Assembly: GCA_902463265.1 (NCBI GenBank)
Contig: CABQEV010000006.1
Span: forward strand, 80,041 to 144,040
Direction: 5' to 3'
DNA from: UMGS1889 sp900556055
Lineage (GTDB): Bacteria > Bacillota > Clostridia > Oscillospirales > Ruminococcaceae
DNA length: 64,000 nt
Of this stretch, positions 33,794-42,114 are shown one piece after another. A model generated the notes under the pieces. That model searched no databases, had not been told where the DNA came from, and saw nothing but the letters and a program-made list of their open reading frames with translations. The translations under genes and the position numbers were made by a program. How positions within the stretch are numbered: position 1 is the first letter of the stretch; the number at the start of each line of letters is the position of its first letter.

Positions 33794-34663
33794 TTATCTC
33801 TGAGCCTTGATTATCAGTCCGACCATGTTAGGTCCGGAATTTGAAGCGACCGCCGCTCCGACCTGGAAATAGAAGTCAGGCGCATATCCGACCTTCTTCG
33901 TGAGCGCATCGGCAAGCTCTTCCGCCCTTTCCCTGCTTTCGCCGTACATTATTGAATACGGTGTCTGCGGGATCATTCTGTCGGCTGCGATCTCAACCAG
34001 CTTCGGGATAACTCCCTTGTCGCCCCTGACCTTGGCTTCTGTCGTCGATACAGCATCTGTCATTCTGATTATGGGGCGAAGTCCGAGCATCTCGCCCAAA
34101 AATGCGGCAGCGCAGCTGATACGTCCCGATTTCTTTGCATATTTCAGTGAATAACAGCAGAAATGTGCTTCGGCGCATGCAAACCAGTCATCGAGATATG
34201 AAAGTATCTCCTCAACAGACGCACCCTTTTCTGCTTTCTTTGCCGCATGTATTACCGCATGGCCGTAAACTCCCGTGTAATTCTTGGAGTCCACTATGTG
34301 TATTTTCATTTTATCCTTCGCATCGGGATTTTCCCCGTAAAATGTTTCCATAGCCATATGTGCGGAAGCATTTGTATTTGATCCCTTGGAGGCGATCGAA
34401 ATATATATAAGGTCGGTGTATCCCTCGTCAAATATCTCCTTATATGCCTCTTCAAATCTGGGCGCAGTTACCTGAGCGGTCTTGGGCATATCCTCCGAAT
34501 GTTCAATAAGGTCGTAAAACTCGGGAGTCGTCATATCCTCACGCTCAAAAAAGCTTTTTTCGCCCACTGTTATCGGAAAACAGAGAATTTTTATATTAAG
34601 CTCTTTTTCAAGCTCCGCATCTATATCACAGGCAGAATCGGTCATTATTTTAATTTTTTCCAC
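33794..34663 (-). CDS. DegV family fatty-acid-binding protein
   Basis: A 289-residue protein beginning IKIMTDSACDIDAELEKELNI, the DegV signature, with KTAQVTAPRFEEAYKEIF and a C-terminal VGAAVASNSGPNMVGLI typical of the family. DegV proteins bind fatty acids and, in some Firmicutes, feed them to the FakA kinase. The open frame is longer, but AAAGGA nine bases before a GTG at 34663 sets the start. It follows trmL by 14 bases. Confidence 0.88.
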   Translation of the reverse strand: MEKIKIMTDSACDIDAELEKELNIKILCFPITVGEKSFFEREDMTTPEFYDLIEHSEDMPKTAQVTAPRFEEAYKEIFDEGYTDLIYISIASKGSNTNASAHMAMETFYGENPDAKDKMKIHIVDSKNYTGVYGHAVIHAAKKAEKGASVEEILSYLDDWFACAEAHFCCYSLKYAKKSGRISCAAAFLGEMLGLRPIIRMTDAVSTTEAKVRGDKGVIPKLVEIAADRMIPQTPYSIMYGESRERAEELADALTKKVGYAPDFYFQVGAAVASNSGPNMVGLIIKAQR

Positions 34664-34677
34664 AAGATCAAATCCTT

Positions 34678-35175
34678 TCACCATATGTATTGAGTCAGCT
34701 TTCCTTCCGTTGACAGCTCGGGATAATCCCACTGTCTTAGCACCTCATAGACTGCTATCGCCGCTGAATTTGAAAGATTAAGGCTGCGAAGTTCGGGACG
34801 CATAGGTATGCGCACGCATCTGTCGGGATTTTCATAAAGCAGCTTCTCTGGCAGTCCCTTATCCTCTCTGCCGAATATAAGATACGCATTGTCGGGATAT
34901 TTCATATCGGAATGTACAATGCGTCCCTTGGTCGTAAAGTAGAAAAATTCACCGCCGCTGTTTTTCGAGAAAAAGTCGGACATATCATCATAATAGGAAA
35001 TATCCAGCTTATCCCAATAATCAAGTCCGGCGCGTTTCAGATGCTTATCGGTTATCTCAAATCCGAACGGCCTTACGAGATGCAGCCTTGCACCCGTTAC
35101 GGCACATGTTCGTGAGATATTTCCCGTATTCTGCGGTATCTGCGGCTCGACAAGGACTATGTTGAGATTTTTCAT
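34678..35175 (-). CDS. trmL: tRNA (cytidine/uridine-34 2'-O)-methyltransferase TrmL
   Basis: A compact 165-residue SPOUT methyltransferase. The family motifs are clear: IVLVEPQIPQNTGNISRTC at the N-terminus, LIFGREDKGLPEKLL and RIPMRPELRSLNLSNSAAIAVYE forming the knot. It would methylate the wobble 2'-O of tRNA-Leu isoacceptors. GAGGTG precedes the ATG by five bases. It is the middle gene of the kinase-trmL-DegV operon. Confidence 0.93.
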   Translation of the reverse strand: MKNLNIVLVEPQIPQNTGNISRTCAVTGARLHLVRPFGFEITDKHLKRAGLDYWDKLDISYYDDMSDFFSKNSGGEFFYFTTKGRIVHSDMKYPDNAYLIFGREDKGLPEKLLYENPDRCVRIPMRPELRSLNLSNSAAIAVYEVLRQWDYPELSTEGKLTQYIW

Positions 35176-35184
35176 TACGGCACC

Positions 35185-36051
35185 TCACAATCTGTCATAA
35201 TCGCAGAGATTCTGCACTCCCGTAAGAAATCCGAGACACTTTTCAAGCATCACGCCTTCTCTCGGTTCAGTGCCGTAGCTGTAAGTCGTTTTTATGACAA
35301 GCTCCAGAAACGCTGTCGCAAGATCCATAGCGATCGGCAGGCTCTCGCCCTTCATTATCGAGCCTGTAAGCACTGCCGCAAATATATCGCCCGTACCGGG
35401 GTACTGAGCAGGCACCTGAACATAAGGCACTTTCCAGAAGCGGCTGGTTTCACGGTCATAACCGATGTTCATGGTCCTTCCGTTCACAACTATTCCCGTT
35501 ATAACAACTATCTTAGGACCCATCTCGGAAAGTCTGGCAAGAATGCTCTTCGCCTGCTGGGACGACATATCAGCGGAACAAAGATTAAGCGGCTCATTTA
35601 AAAGCATGGCGGCCTCAGTCGTATTCGGAGTTATGATATCCGCAACAGCCGCAAGCTCACCCATTCTTCGGCAAAGCTCGGGCGTGCAGGTCCTGTACGC
35701 CTTTCCGTGATCGCCCATTACCGGATCGACGACTTTGAGTGCATTGGGATAGCTTGCAATAAATTCAAGGCAGTGATCTATCTGACCGATAGATGCAAGA
35801 AATCCGCTGTATACGCAGTCGAAACCAAGCTCCAGCCTTTTATAGTGTTCCAGCGCAGGCACGATATAATCGGTCAGATCACGCAGAACAACATCTCCGA
35901 AACCGCCTGTGTGCGTTGAAAGCACTGCCGTAGGAACAGGACAGACCTGTATTCCCATAGACGACATAACAGGCAGAATAACACTGAGCGAGCATCTTCC
36001 GACACTTGAAAGGTCGTGGATCGCCGCAACTCTGGTATTTTTAGTTAACAT
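35185..36051 (-). CDS. Pyridoxamine/pyridoxal kinase (PdxY/PdxK-like)
   Basis: The 288-residue ribokinase-fold enzyme has AIHDLSSVGRCSLSVILPVMSSMGI, VPTAVLSTHTGGF, VVDPVMGDHGKAY, ITPNTTEA and the anion-hole GTGDIFAAVLTG near the C-terminus. This matches pyridoxamine kinase of the PdxY/PdxK group in the vitamin B6 salvage pathway. Two ATGs are close; AGGGA is spaced for the inner one at 36051. Heads the operon with trmL and DegV. Confidence 0.85.
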   Translation of the reverse strand: MLTKNTRVAAIHDLSSVGRCSLSVILPVMSSMGIQVCPVPTAVLSTHTGGFGDVVLRDLTDYIVPALEHYKRLELGFDCVYSGFLASIGQIDHCLEFIASYPNALKVVDPVMGDHGKAYRTCTPELCRRMGELAAVADIITPNTTEAAMLLNEPLNLCSADMSSQQAKSILARLSEMGPKIVVITGIVVNGRTMNIGYDRETSRFWKVPYVQVPAQYPGTGDIFAAVLTGSIMKGESLPIAMDLATAFLELVIKTTYSYGTEPREGVMLEKCLGFLTGVQNLCDYDRL

Positions 36052-36086
36052 AAACATTCCCTGTCTTTACTGTATAATACAAATTT

Positions 36087-36115
36087 ATTATACTATATAT
36101 CATTGATTTTTGCAA
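36087..36115 (-). promoter_or_regulatory. Promoter of the pyridoxamine kinase-trmL-DegV operon
   Basis: TTGCAA (36110-36115) and TATAAT (36087-36092) on the minus strand, 17 bases apart. Confidence 0.65.
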
Positions 36116-36154
36116 GCAGTTTCGGATATATTTAATATTTTCCATACAATAAAG

Positions 36155-36192
36155 AACGCCGCCGCAGATATGATTTATCCGCAGCGGCGTTT
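36155..36192 (-). terminator. Terminator closing the candidate ncRNA
   Basis: Read as minus-strand RNA AACGCCGCUGCGGA pairs throughout with UCUGCGGCGGCGUU, using two G-U pairs; on the plus strand the same two positions are A-C mismatches. It is followed by CUUUAUUG, a modest U-tract. Confidence 0.75.
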
Positions 36193-36357
36193 CCCCGTTC
36201 CCACCCTTCCGACAGGCAGCGTATGGTAGTAAATCTGAAAAATATGAATGCGTTTGTAACGATGCTGAGCGTTAAAATTCTTGTGCGATACGCTCCGTTC
36301 CGCTTTTATGAGGCGCAGGAAGCCGTCCTGCCCGGTTACGCTCTCTCCTGTCGGCTG
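36155..36357 (-). ncRNA. Candidate structured ncRNA, family not assigned
   Basis: The 310 bases between the kinase and DIP1984 genes hold no open frame of note. The minus-strand RNA has a closing stem CCGACAGG/CCUGUCGG (8 bp, 36347-36354 with 36209-36216) continued by AGCGUA/UACGCU, inner hairpins GCAGGA...UCCUGC and GAGCGU...ACGCUC, and a 3' terminator hairpin (36155-36192). I could not fit the consensus of 6S RNA, SRP RNA, RNase P, tmRNA or the riboswitch classes I know. No promoter stands between it and the upstream gene, so it may be processed from that gene's 3' end or start inside it. Confidence 0.55.
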
Positions 36358-36368
36358 TCCGTTTTATG

Positions 36369-36821
36369 TCACATCAGTTCCGTTGACCAGTTGAGCTGCT
36401 GAATAGAAACATTCAGCTTTCGTATCTTTTCGGATAATTCGTCGGATCCTTTCTGCATATCTCTGATGTTTACCGTGCTGTATATCTTTACTTCCTTGTT
36501 TGAATAGCGTTCGATCTTATCCGATGCAGCTGCCAGAAAGCTGCGGATTATCGAGCTTTTCAGCGACAGCGTATCCTTCTCGGCGATCATTTCCGTCAGG
36601 GTTTTACCCTCGTGAACTGTCCTGCTGTTTGTGAGATTTATCCTTGAAATAAGCGAGCTGAGCTGTTCTGTCAGCCTGTCAAGCTCTTCAAGAAGCTCCT
36701 TGGGATCTTCGGAAGGTTCTTCCCCCTCCTGTACCTTTGAGTTGGCATTCAGCCTTTCGCTGAGCTGTGAAATTCTCTTTGATATATCCGCACGAAGATT
36801 AAGTGCCTCTGCAAGTTTCAT
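36369..36821 (-). CDS. DIP1984 family (septicolysin-like) protein
   Basis: A 150-residue, mostly helical and charged protein starting MKLAEALNLRADISKRI and containing NSKVQEGEEPSEDPKELLEELDRL and SRINLTNSRTVHEG. These segments match the DIP1984 family, named for a corynebacterial protein and sometimes labelled septicolysin; its biochemical role is unsettled. GGAGG lies eight bases before the ATG at 36821. A promoter with ATGACA/TATAAT lies just upstream (36853-36881). Confidence 0.8.
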   Translation of the reverse strand: MKLAEALNLRADISKRISQLSERLNANSKVQEGEEPSEDPKELLEELDRLTEQLSSLISRINLTNSRTVHEGKTLTEMIAEKDTLSLKSSIIRSFLAAASDKIERYSNKEVKIYSTVNIRDMQKGSDELSEKIRKLNVSIQQLNWSTELM

Positions 36822-36852
36822 TATCATTACCTCCCGTTTTTTCATTGTCATC

Positions 36853-36881
36853 ATTATACAGCATATTTCGGCAAATGTCAT
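36853..36881 (-). promoter_or_regulatory. Promoter of the DIP1984-like gene
   Basis: ATGACA (36876-36881) and TATAAT (36853-36858) on the minus strand, 17 bases apart. Confidence 0.6.
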
Positions 36882-36899
36882 ATAAAAAATTCTGCGAAC

Positions 36900-36940
36900 A
36901 AAAGCCGTCCGCCGCCTATAAGATAAAGCAGCGAACGGCT
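36900..36940 (-). terminator. Terminator of the GH2 gene
   Basis: AGCCGT...ACGGCT with a GC-rich inner part (about 13 bp with a mismatch and a G-U) followed by TTTTG, just after the GH2 stop. Confidence 0.65.
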
Positions 36941-36944
36941 GATA

Positions 36945-39900
36945 TTATTTTTCAAATCTGAAATACCTGAAGTCAAATTTGCTGCCGGGCAGGAATACAA
37001 AGCTTACGTCATTTCTGCCGCATATCCTGTCAATAACAAATTTCTGCTCGGTATATTCCGATGCCCCCCTGAATTCGAGAAGCTGAGTTTTCTGTCCGTT
37101 TCCGTCGTCATATCTCAGCTGGATAGTATTGACGCTGTTAGGAGTTTTTCCGCAGACAGTGACTGCTGATGTTCCATTGTCCCCGAAATCCATTCCGCTG
37201 AAATTCAGCACAACATTGTTTCCGATATTTTCGACAGCATCGCCGTTTACCGTGAAATCATCGCCGTAGATGCCATCGTTATCTCCTGCGCATATCTCAG
37301 AGAATACCTCGTCCTTCGGAACAAATTCAAATCCGCCGAAAATTGAGCCGTCCTTTACGCCGAATGCAATGGTTCTCTGTCCCTTGAGAGTTTCGGGAAG
37401 AGTGAATTCCATAGGCTCAAAGCCATCCCAGCGGTTGTTGTGCGGGAACATTATCGTATCGATAAGCCGTCCGCCTTCATTCGGAATGCCGTCCCACAGC
37501 TCAATGGGGATATCCCTGTTATTGCTGTTTCCAACAGAAAGTATCAGCTTGTCAGAACCCGCTCTGCCGAAATCTACGCCGCTGAATGCAAAGTGAGTTT
37601 CACCCGAAAATCCGCCGAGAGCACCGTTATCTATCGTATTGACGGGAATATCCGACCATGTGAAGAAGCACGCCGAAGTGAACTTGTACGGACTTCTTAC
37701 AGCCTCGCCCATGCCAGTCACCTCAAAACAGATGTCAGAGCAGACCTGCGGGAATTCGCTGCCGTTATTGCAGAAAAATCTCAGTCGGAAGCTTCCGTCG
37801 CCCTTGGCTGTAACTTTGATCTTTCCGTCCTCTTCGATGCATTCCGCAATGTTCGTTTCCATTCCGTTATCGGCAACAGCCTTGCAGTAAACATTGCTGT
37901 ATGTCGCATTTTCGGGATATATCTTAAATGCAGCCTCCGCTGTTTTTGCATCTTCGGTGAGCTTTTCGCTGCCCGACACGAGATATGCTTCTATCTTTCT
38001 CACGGGGATATCATACTGTTCCTCAGCCTGTGAAACACTCTCAAAAACGCGTCCCTCTTCTATGATATATCCGCAGTCCTCAGCGGAAAGCTTTATCTCG
38101 GCAGCCTTCATTCCCTTGGATTCAGCCCTCAGGACAATATCGCCTGCTTCACCGTCAGACATTATAAGGACCGTCAGTTTTCCGGAGAAAAGCTTCCTGC
38201 TTGTTGTCTTGTACTGCTCATAATCTGTGGAATCGCCGTTGTCCATGCCGACTATTCTTGCAGCGCCCTCAAGCGATACACTTATCCTGTTTCTTGCATT
38301 TTCAACGGGAGTTCCATTCTTGTCGCATACGGATATTTCCGCAAATATCATGTCCTTTCCGTCAGCCTTCATGACAGTTTTATCTGCCTTTATGCTGACA
38401 GAAACAGGGTCGGAAAAGCTTTTTTTCGTCTCCTCTGCAATGACCTTCCCGTCCTCGGAATATCCCTTTGCGGTCAGCTCGCCTTCCTCGTATGCCACCT
38501 GCCAGTGTCCTTTGAGATGATTTCCCGATGCATGGTCGATCTTCTGCTTGCCGAGAGATCTTCCGTTCAGGAAAAGCTCCGCATACGGCGCATTTGTATA
38601 TACAATAACATCGATCAGTGTGCCGGGGCAGTTCGGATTGAAATCCCAGTAAGGCGCAATATGCAGCATCGGCTCATTTTCGGCTGATGTCCACTGCGAC
38701 TGATAGAAATAATAGATATCCTTAGGTATTCCCGCCGTATCAACTATTCCGAAGTAGCTGTTTTTGGTGCTGTACGGAGTCGGCTCGCCGATATAGTCAA
38801 AGCCCGTCCATACGAACTGACCTAGACAGAATTTTCTGTCCCTGTCCATATACCATGCCTTTTCAGCAGTGCTTCCCCAGCCTACAACGCTGTTTCCGAG
38901 GGACGAACACTGATGATCGTCATGCGTCAGCAGTGAAGCGGAAAGCGGGAAATGATAAATTCCGCGGCTGTGCACCTCAGATGCAGTCTCACTTCCGTAA
39001 ATACAAGTTTCGGGATATTTTGCGTGATGCTCATCGTAAAGTCTCTCGGCATAGTTATAGCCCGAAATGCCAAGCATCTTTCCTATCTTCTGCGCATTCT
39101 CCCAAGGAATGTAGTTTGAACCGATAGTTTCTCTTGCATTTCCCCTCGGATCAAATTCCTTCACATAATTTTTGAGCATCTCAGCGATCTCATATCCATG
39201 CTCGGAAACATGAGTATCATAGATCTCATTGCCTATGCTCCACATTATAACGGAGGGATGATTTCTGTCACGCTTTACCCAGCTTTCGACATCGCAGTGT
39301 GCCGTAACATTGAAAAATCTCGCATTATCGAATTCATTCTTTGGCAGCTCCCACATATCGAAGCTTTCGCTGTCAACATAAAGACCGATCTCATCGCAAA
39401 GATCCATAAGTTCGGGAGCAGGCATATTGTGCGATGTTCTTATCGCATTTGCGCCCATCTTCTTCATCATCACAAGCTGACGTCTGAGTGCTGCGGTGTT
39501 CATCGCAGAACCGAGCGCGCCGAGATCGTGATGCATACAAACGCCTTTGAGCTTCTCATATTTTCCGTTGCACGAAAATCCGTTGTCGGGATCGAATGTG
39601 AGCGTCCTGAATCCGAAAGTATTTATAACACTGTCCGTCTTTTCACCCGAATGACCGTATATCTCAGTCTTCAGCTTATAAACATTAGGCGTGTCTGCAC
39701 TCCAAAGACGTGGATTTTCAACGCCGAATACCTTTGGTGCAGCTGTATTTCCATTGTAATAGTGCATCTGGATAGTGTGTCCATCGGGGTCAATTACGGT
39801 ATGGCTGACAGCCGATATCATGTGTTCCTCGCAGGAAAATTCGCAGGATACAGTGACCTTTCCGTTCATGTCGGCGGATATGTAAACGCCGTTCGGTGCA

Positions 39901-40346
39901 AGGCTGACAGCCGAACGCTTGACAAACCATACATTCCTGTAAATTCCCGCTCCCGAATACCATCTCGAGTTGGGCGCACGATGACGAACACGTACTGCAA
40001 CAGTGTTCTCACCGTTTTTCAGGTACGATGTTATATCAGCTTCAAAAGATGAATATCCGTATGTCCATCTGAAAGCGGATATGCCGTTGACAAACACTTC
40101 GGAATCCATATAAACGCCGTCAAAGCAGAGTGAATAGTGCATATTCTCCTCAGGCACTGCGGTAAATGTCTTTCTGTACCAGCCCTCGCTGTTCTCATAT
40201 AGGTTTGCGGTATCATATATAAGCCAGTCATGGGGCAGCTCAACAGGTTTGAAATCGTTTTCCATCGCACCGGGATATTCAGTATCAAGTTCAGTTTTTG
40301 CAAATTCCCAGCCTGACGTGAACAACAGCTTTTCAGTTCCGTTCAA
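36945..40346 (-). CDS. GH2 beta-galactosidase/beta-glucuronidase-type enzyme
   Basis: A 1133-residue cytoplasmic GH2 (no signal peptide). Order: sugar-binding jelly roll (LPHDWLIYD, GWYRKTF), Ig-like domain, TIM barrel with acid/base Glu374 in GNEIYDTH and nucleophile Glu453 in YGSETASEV, then a DUF4982-type segment (VIVYTNAPYAELFLNGRSLG), an Ig-like part, and a C-terminal carbohydrate-binding-like region (IDNGALGGFSGETHFAFSGVDF) that is repeated in outline later (VENIGNNVVLNFSGMDF). The start is TTG 40346, nine bases after AAAGGTG. Its substrate is likely a beta-linked oligosaccharide. Confidence 0.92.
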   Translation of the reverse strand: MNGTEKLLFTSGWEFAKTELDTEYPGAMENDFKPVELPHDWLIYDTANLYENSEGWYRKTFTAVPEENMHYSLCFDGVYMDSEVFVNGISAFRWTYGYSSFEADITSYLKNGENTVAVRVRHRAPNSRWYSGAGIYRNVWFVKRSAVSLAPNGVYISADMNGKVTVSCEFSCEEHMISAVSHTVIDPDGHTIQMHYYNGNTAAPKVFGVENPRLWSADTPNVYKLKTEIYGHSGEKTDSVINTFGFRTLTFDPDNGFSCNGKYEKLKGVCMHHDLGALGSAMNTAALRRQLVMMKKMGANAIRTSHNMPAPELMDLCDEIGLYVDSESFDMWELPKNEFDNARFFNVTAHCDVESWVKRDRNHPSVIMWSIGNEIYDTHVSEHGYEIAEMLKNYVKEFDPRGNARETIGSNYIPWENAQKIGKMLGISGYNYAERLYDEHHAKYPETCIYGSETASEVHSRGIYHFPLSASLLTHDDHQCSSLGNSVVGWGSTAEKAWYMDRDRKFCLGQFVWTGFDYIGEPTPYSTKNSYFGIVDTAGIPKDIYYFYQSQWTSAENEPMLHIAPYWDFNPNCPGTLIDVIVYTNAPYAELFLNGRSLGKQKIDHASGNHLKGHWQVAYEEGELTAKGYSEDGKVIAEETKKSFSDPVSVSIKADKTVMKADGKDMIFAEISVCDKNGTPVENARNRISVSLEGAARIVGMDNGDSTDYEQYKTTSRKLFSGKLTVLIMSDGEAGDIVLRAESKGMKAAEIKLSAEDCGYIIEEGRVFESVSQAEEQYDIPVRKIEAYLVSGSEKLTEDAKTAEAAFKIYPENATYSNVYCKAVADNGMETNIAECIEEDGKIKVTAKGDGSFRLRFFCNNGSEFPQVCSDICFEVTGMGEAVRSPYKFTSACFFTWSDIPVNTIDNGALGGFSGETHFAFSGVDFGRAGSDKLILSVGNSNNRDIPIELWDGIPNEGGRLIDTIMFPHNNRWDGFEPMEFTLPETLKGQRTIAFGVKDGSIFGGFEFVPKDEVFSEICAGDNDGIYGDDFTVNGDAVENIGNNVVLNFSGMDFGDNGTSAVTVCGKTPNSVNTIQLRYDDGNGQKTQLLEFRGASEYTEQKFVIDRICGRNDVSFVFLPGSKFDFRYFRFEK

Positions 40347-40384
40347 TTAAATCCACACCTTTCGTGTATTGTATAACTATATTT

Positions 40385-40393
40385 ATTATAGCA
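40385..40393 (-). promoter_or_regulatory. Extended -10 promoter of the GH2 gene
   Basis: TGCTATAAT on the minus strand, an extended -10 box without a convincing -35, about 40 bases before the start. Confidence 0.45.
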
Positions 40394-40530
40394 CACACAA
40401 AATTCAAAAATAAACAGTCAATTTGTAAACATTGCATACAGACACGCACATTCAGATCAGTATTATGTATAATTGCAACTGTTTTTCTTGTGAGATGATT
40501 AAAAAAATTTATATATTTTGCAAATTTAAG

Positions 40531-40605
40531 TTAGCATGAGCTAATTGAAGTTGACAGTCCTTGAAATAAAATGTTATAATTTGGCAAGCAGTTAGCATAA
40601 ACTGA
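40531..40605 (+). promoter_or_regulatory. Consensus promoter with flanking palindrome (candidate metal/redox operator)
   Basis: TTGACA (40551-40556) and TATAAT (40575-40580) are 18 bases apart, an almost perfect SigA promoter. TTAGC-ATGA-GCTAA (40531-40544) lies just upstream and a related TTAGC-ATAA-ACTGA (40592-40605) follows the start site. The paired layout suggests a repressor; DtxR/Fur-type iron control is only a guess from the gene remnants downstream. Confidence 0.6.
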
Positions 40606-40623
40606 TCCGGCAAAGGAGCTGCC

Positions 40624-40825
40624 ATGAGAAAAATAGCCATCTACGGAAGGGGCGGAATAGGAAAGTCCACAACGACTTCAAATATTGCCGCTGCATTCTG
40701 TGCTTGGTTCAAACGGTGTCGGAAAAACCACACTTATCAAATGCATGATAGGTCTGCTGAAGTGGAATGGCGGCTGTTCCGAGCCGGACGGCAGGAAAAA
40801 ACCGGCATCCCCTTTACGATCGTAA
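40624..40825 (+). pseudogene. Deletion scar: NifH-like 5' end joined to ABC ATPase fragment
   Basis: After CAAAGGAGC the ATG at 40624 opens MRKIAIYGRGGIGKSTTTSNIAAAF, the N-terminal P-loop of NifH/BchL-like ATPases, ending about 40698. In another frame from 40700 to the stop at 40823 the DNA encodes LGSNGVGKTTLIKCMIGLLKWNGG, the Walker A and following helix of an iron-siderophore-type ABC ATPase. Both coding ends are missing. The simplest reading is a deletion that fused two genes of one operon, leaving the promoter and terminator. I see no transposase remnant. Confidence 0.8.
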
Positions 40826-40842
40826 AAGGAACGCCGTTTTTT
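40796..40842. terminator. Bidirectional terminator after the scar
   Basis: CGGC...GCCG with an inner palindrome TTTACGATCGTAAA, flanked by A-run and T-run. It also ends the convergent GH5_4 gene. Confidence 0.75.
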
Positions 40843-40851
40843 ATGATTTGT

Positions 40852-42018
40852 TTATTCTGCGTATTTCTTGAATACGTCCATAAGCTCGGGATATTTCCAT
40901 GTGCATGTTGATCTGTCAAGAATTCCGAAGTTTTCACCGTTTCCGTCAAATGCTCCGTTATCCCACCATACGCACGGAACGCCAAGCTCCTTTGCTGCGC
41001 TGAGATAATAATCAAGTGCGGCAGCTCTTGCCTCGGTGTTGTTCTTGTTCATCATGCCGTATTCGCCGATAACAACGGGAATGCCCTTATCAAGGAAATT
41101 TGTCTTGATGTTGTTCATTATCGTGTCGATCTCTCCCTTGTCGGCATCAACATTGAATTCAGCGGTTCCGGTTATGTTAAGCGCAAAATTGTAAGGCTTG
41201 TATGCGTGAATGGAAACTATCACCTTGTCATCATTGGGAACGGTAAATCCACTGAGAGCAGGTGCATCACCCGATGCTGCGATAGTCGGTATCATCAGGC
41301 ATCTGTCGGGATTGTTTCCGCTCTGCGCACGGATAGTCGCAACGAAATCCGCATTAAGCTTGTTGATGACTTCCCTTGCCTCGGGAGTTCCGCCTGTCCA
41401 CTCCTGACCCGTACCCTTCATACGGGGTTCGTTCAGTCCCTCAAAAATAAGGTGCTGATCGTAATCCTGGAATTCAGCAGCGATCTGAATCCACATTGCC
41501 TTGAGCTTTTCGCTTGCGGCAGGATAATTTTCCTCGGACGGGAAATGCCACTCCTCATGATGGAGATTGATTATAACATATGTACCGTCGCCGTAAGCAT
41601 AGTCAACTACCTCTTTGACCCTTGCCATCCACTTTTCGTTTATCTTGTAATCGGGCGCATCTCCGACGTGGGATTCCCATGTGATCGGGATACGGATAAC
41701 ATTGAATCCTGCGGATTTTACAGTGTCGATTATCTGCTGAGTCGTCTGCACATTTCCCCATGATGTTTCGAACTGGATAGGATCATCGACCTTTGTCCAT
41801 TTGAGCTGCTGAGCATCGAGTGTGTTTCCGAGGCTCCAGCCGATCTTCATTCCCTTGACGAGTTCTGATGCTGTCAGCACCTCAGCGGGTTCAGATGCAG
41901 CAGTTGTTTCCTCTGCATTTCCGCTGTCGGCATCAGTTGTTGTTTTTCCGCAGCCGCCGAGCATAGTCAGTGACATTGCCGTAGCCGCCGCAAAACCTAA
42001 AAGCTTTTTGAAATTCAT
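40852..42018 (-). CDS. Lipoprotein GH5 (subfamily 4-like) endoglucanase
   Basis: A 388-residue enzyme with a signal peptide ending LGGC (Cys23), a short Thr/Ala/Glu linker and the segment LVKGMKIGWSLGNTLDA typical of GH5_4. The acid/base is Glu197 (FEGLNEPRMKGTG) and the nucleophile Glu319 (VVIGEYGMM); IHAYKPYNFAL carries the conserved His/Tyr. It should cut cellulose, xyloglucan or mixed-linkage glucan at the cell surface. The longer frame to 42039 is discarded since AAGGAG stands seven bases before the ATG at 42018. Confidence 0.93.
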   Translation of the reverse strand: MNFKKLLGFAAATAMSLTMLGGCGKTTTDADSGNAEETTAASEPAEVLTASELVKGMKIGWSLGNTLDAQQLKWTKVDDPIQFETSWGNVQTTQQIIDTVKSAGFNVIRIPITWESHVGDAPDYKINEKWMARVKEVVDYAYGDGTYVIINLHHEEWHFPSEENYPAASEKLKAMWIQIAAEFQDYDQHLIFEGLNEPRMKGTGQEWTGGTPEAREVINKLNADFVATIRAQSGNNPDRCLMIPTIAASGDAPALSGFTVPNDDKVIVSIHAYKPYNFALNITGTAEFNVDADKGEIDTIMNNIKTNFLDKGIPVVIGEYGMMNKNNTEARAAALDYYLSAAKELGVPCVWWDNGAFDGNGENFGILDRSTCTWKYPELMDVFKKYAE

Positions 42019-42067
42019 TTTAATTCTCCTTATCTGCACGATCGCAAATTGACTATTAGATATAAAT

Positions 42068-42096
42068 ATAATACAATTAACCGATTAAAATGTCAA
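42068..42096 (-). promoter_or_regulatory. Promoter of the GH5_4 gene
   Basis: TTGACA (42091-42096) and TATTAT (42068-42073), 17 bases apart, on the minus strand. Confidence 0.72.
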
Positions 42097-42114
42097 TAGT
42101 TTTATGCAAAAATG

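Noticed and set aside
36155..36368. 6S RNA, RNase P RNA, tmRNA or SRP RNA
   Set aside because: The conserved blocks of these RNAs that I know are absent, so only a generic ncRNA call is kept.
40624..40911. A 95-residue protein read straight through from the NifH-like start
   Set aside because: Similarity ends after about 25 residues, the ABC ATPase signal is in another frame, and the tail runs through a terminator into the convergent cellulase gene.
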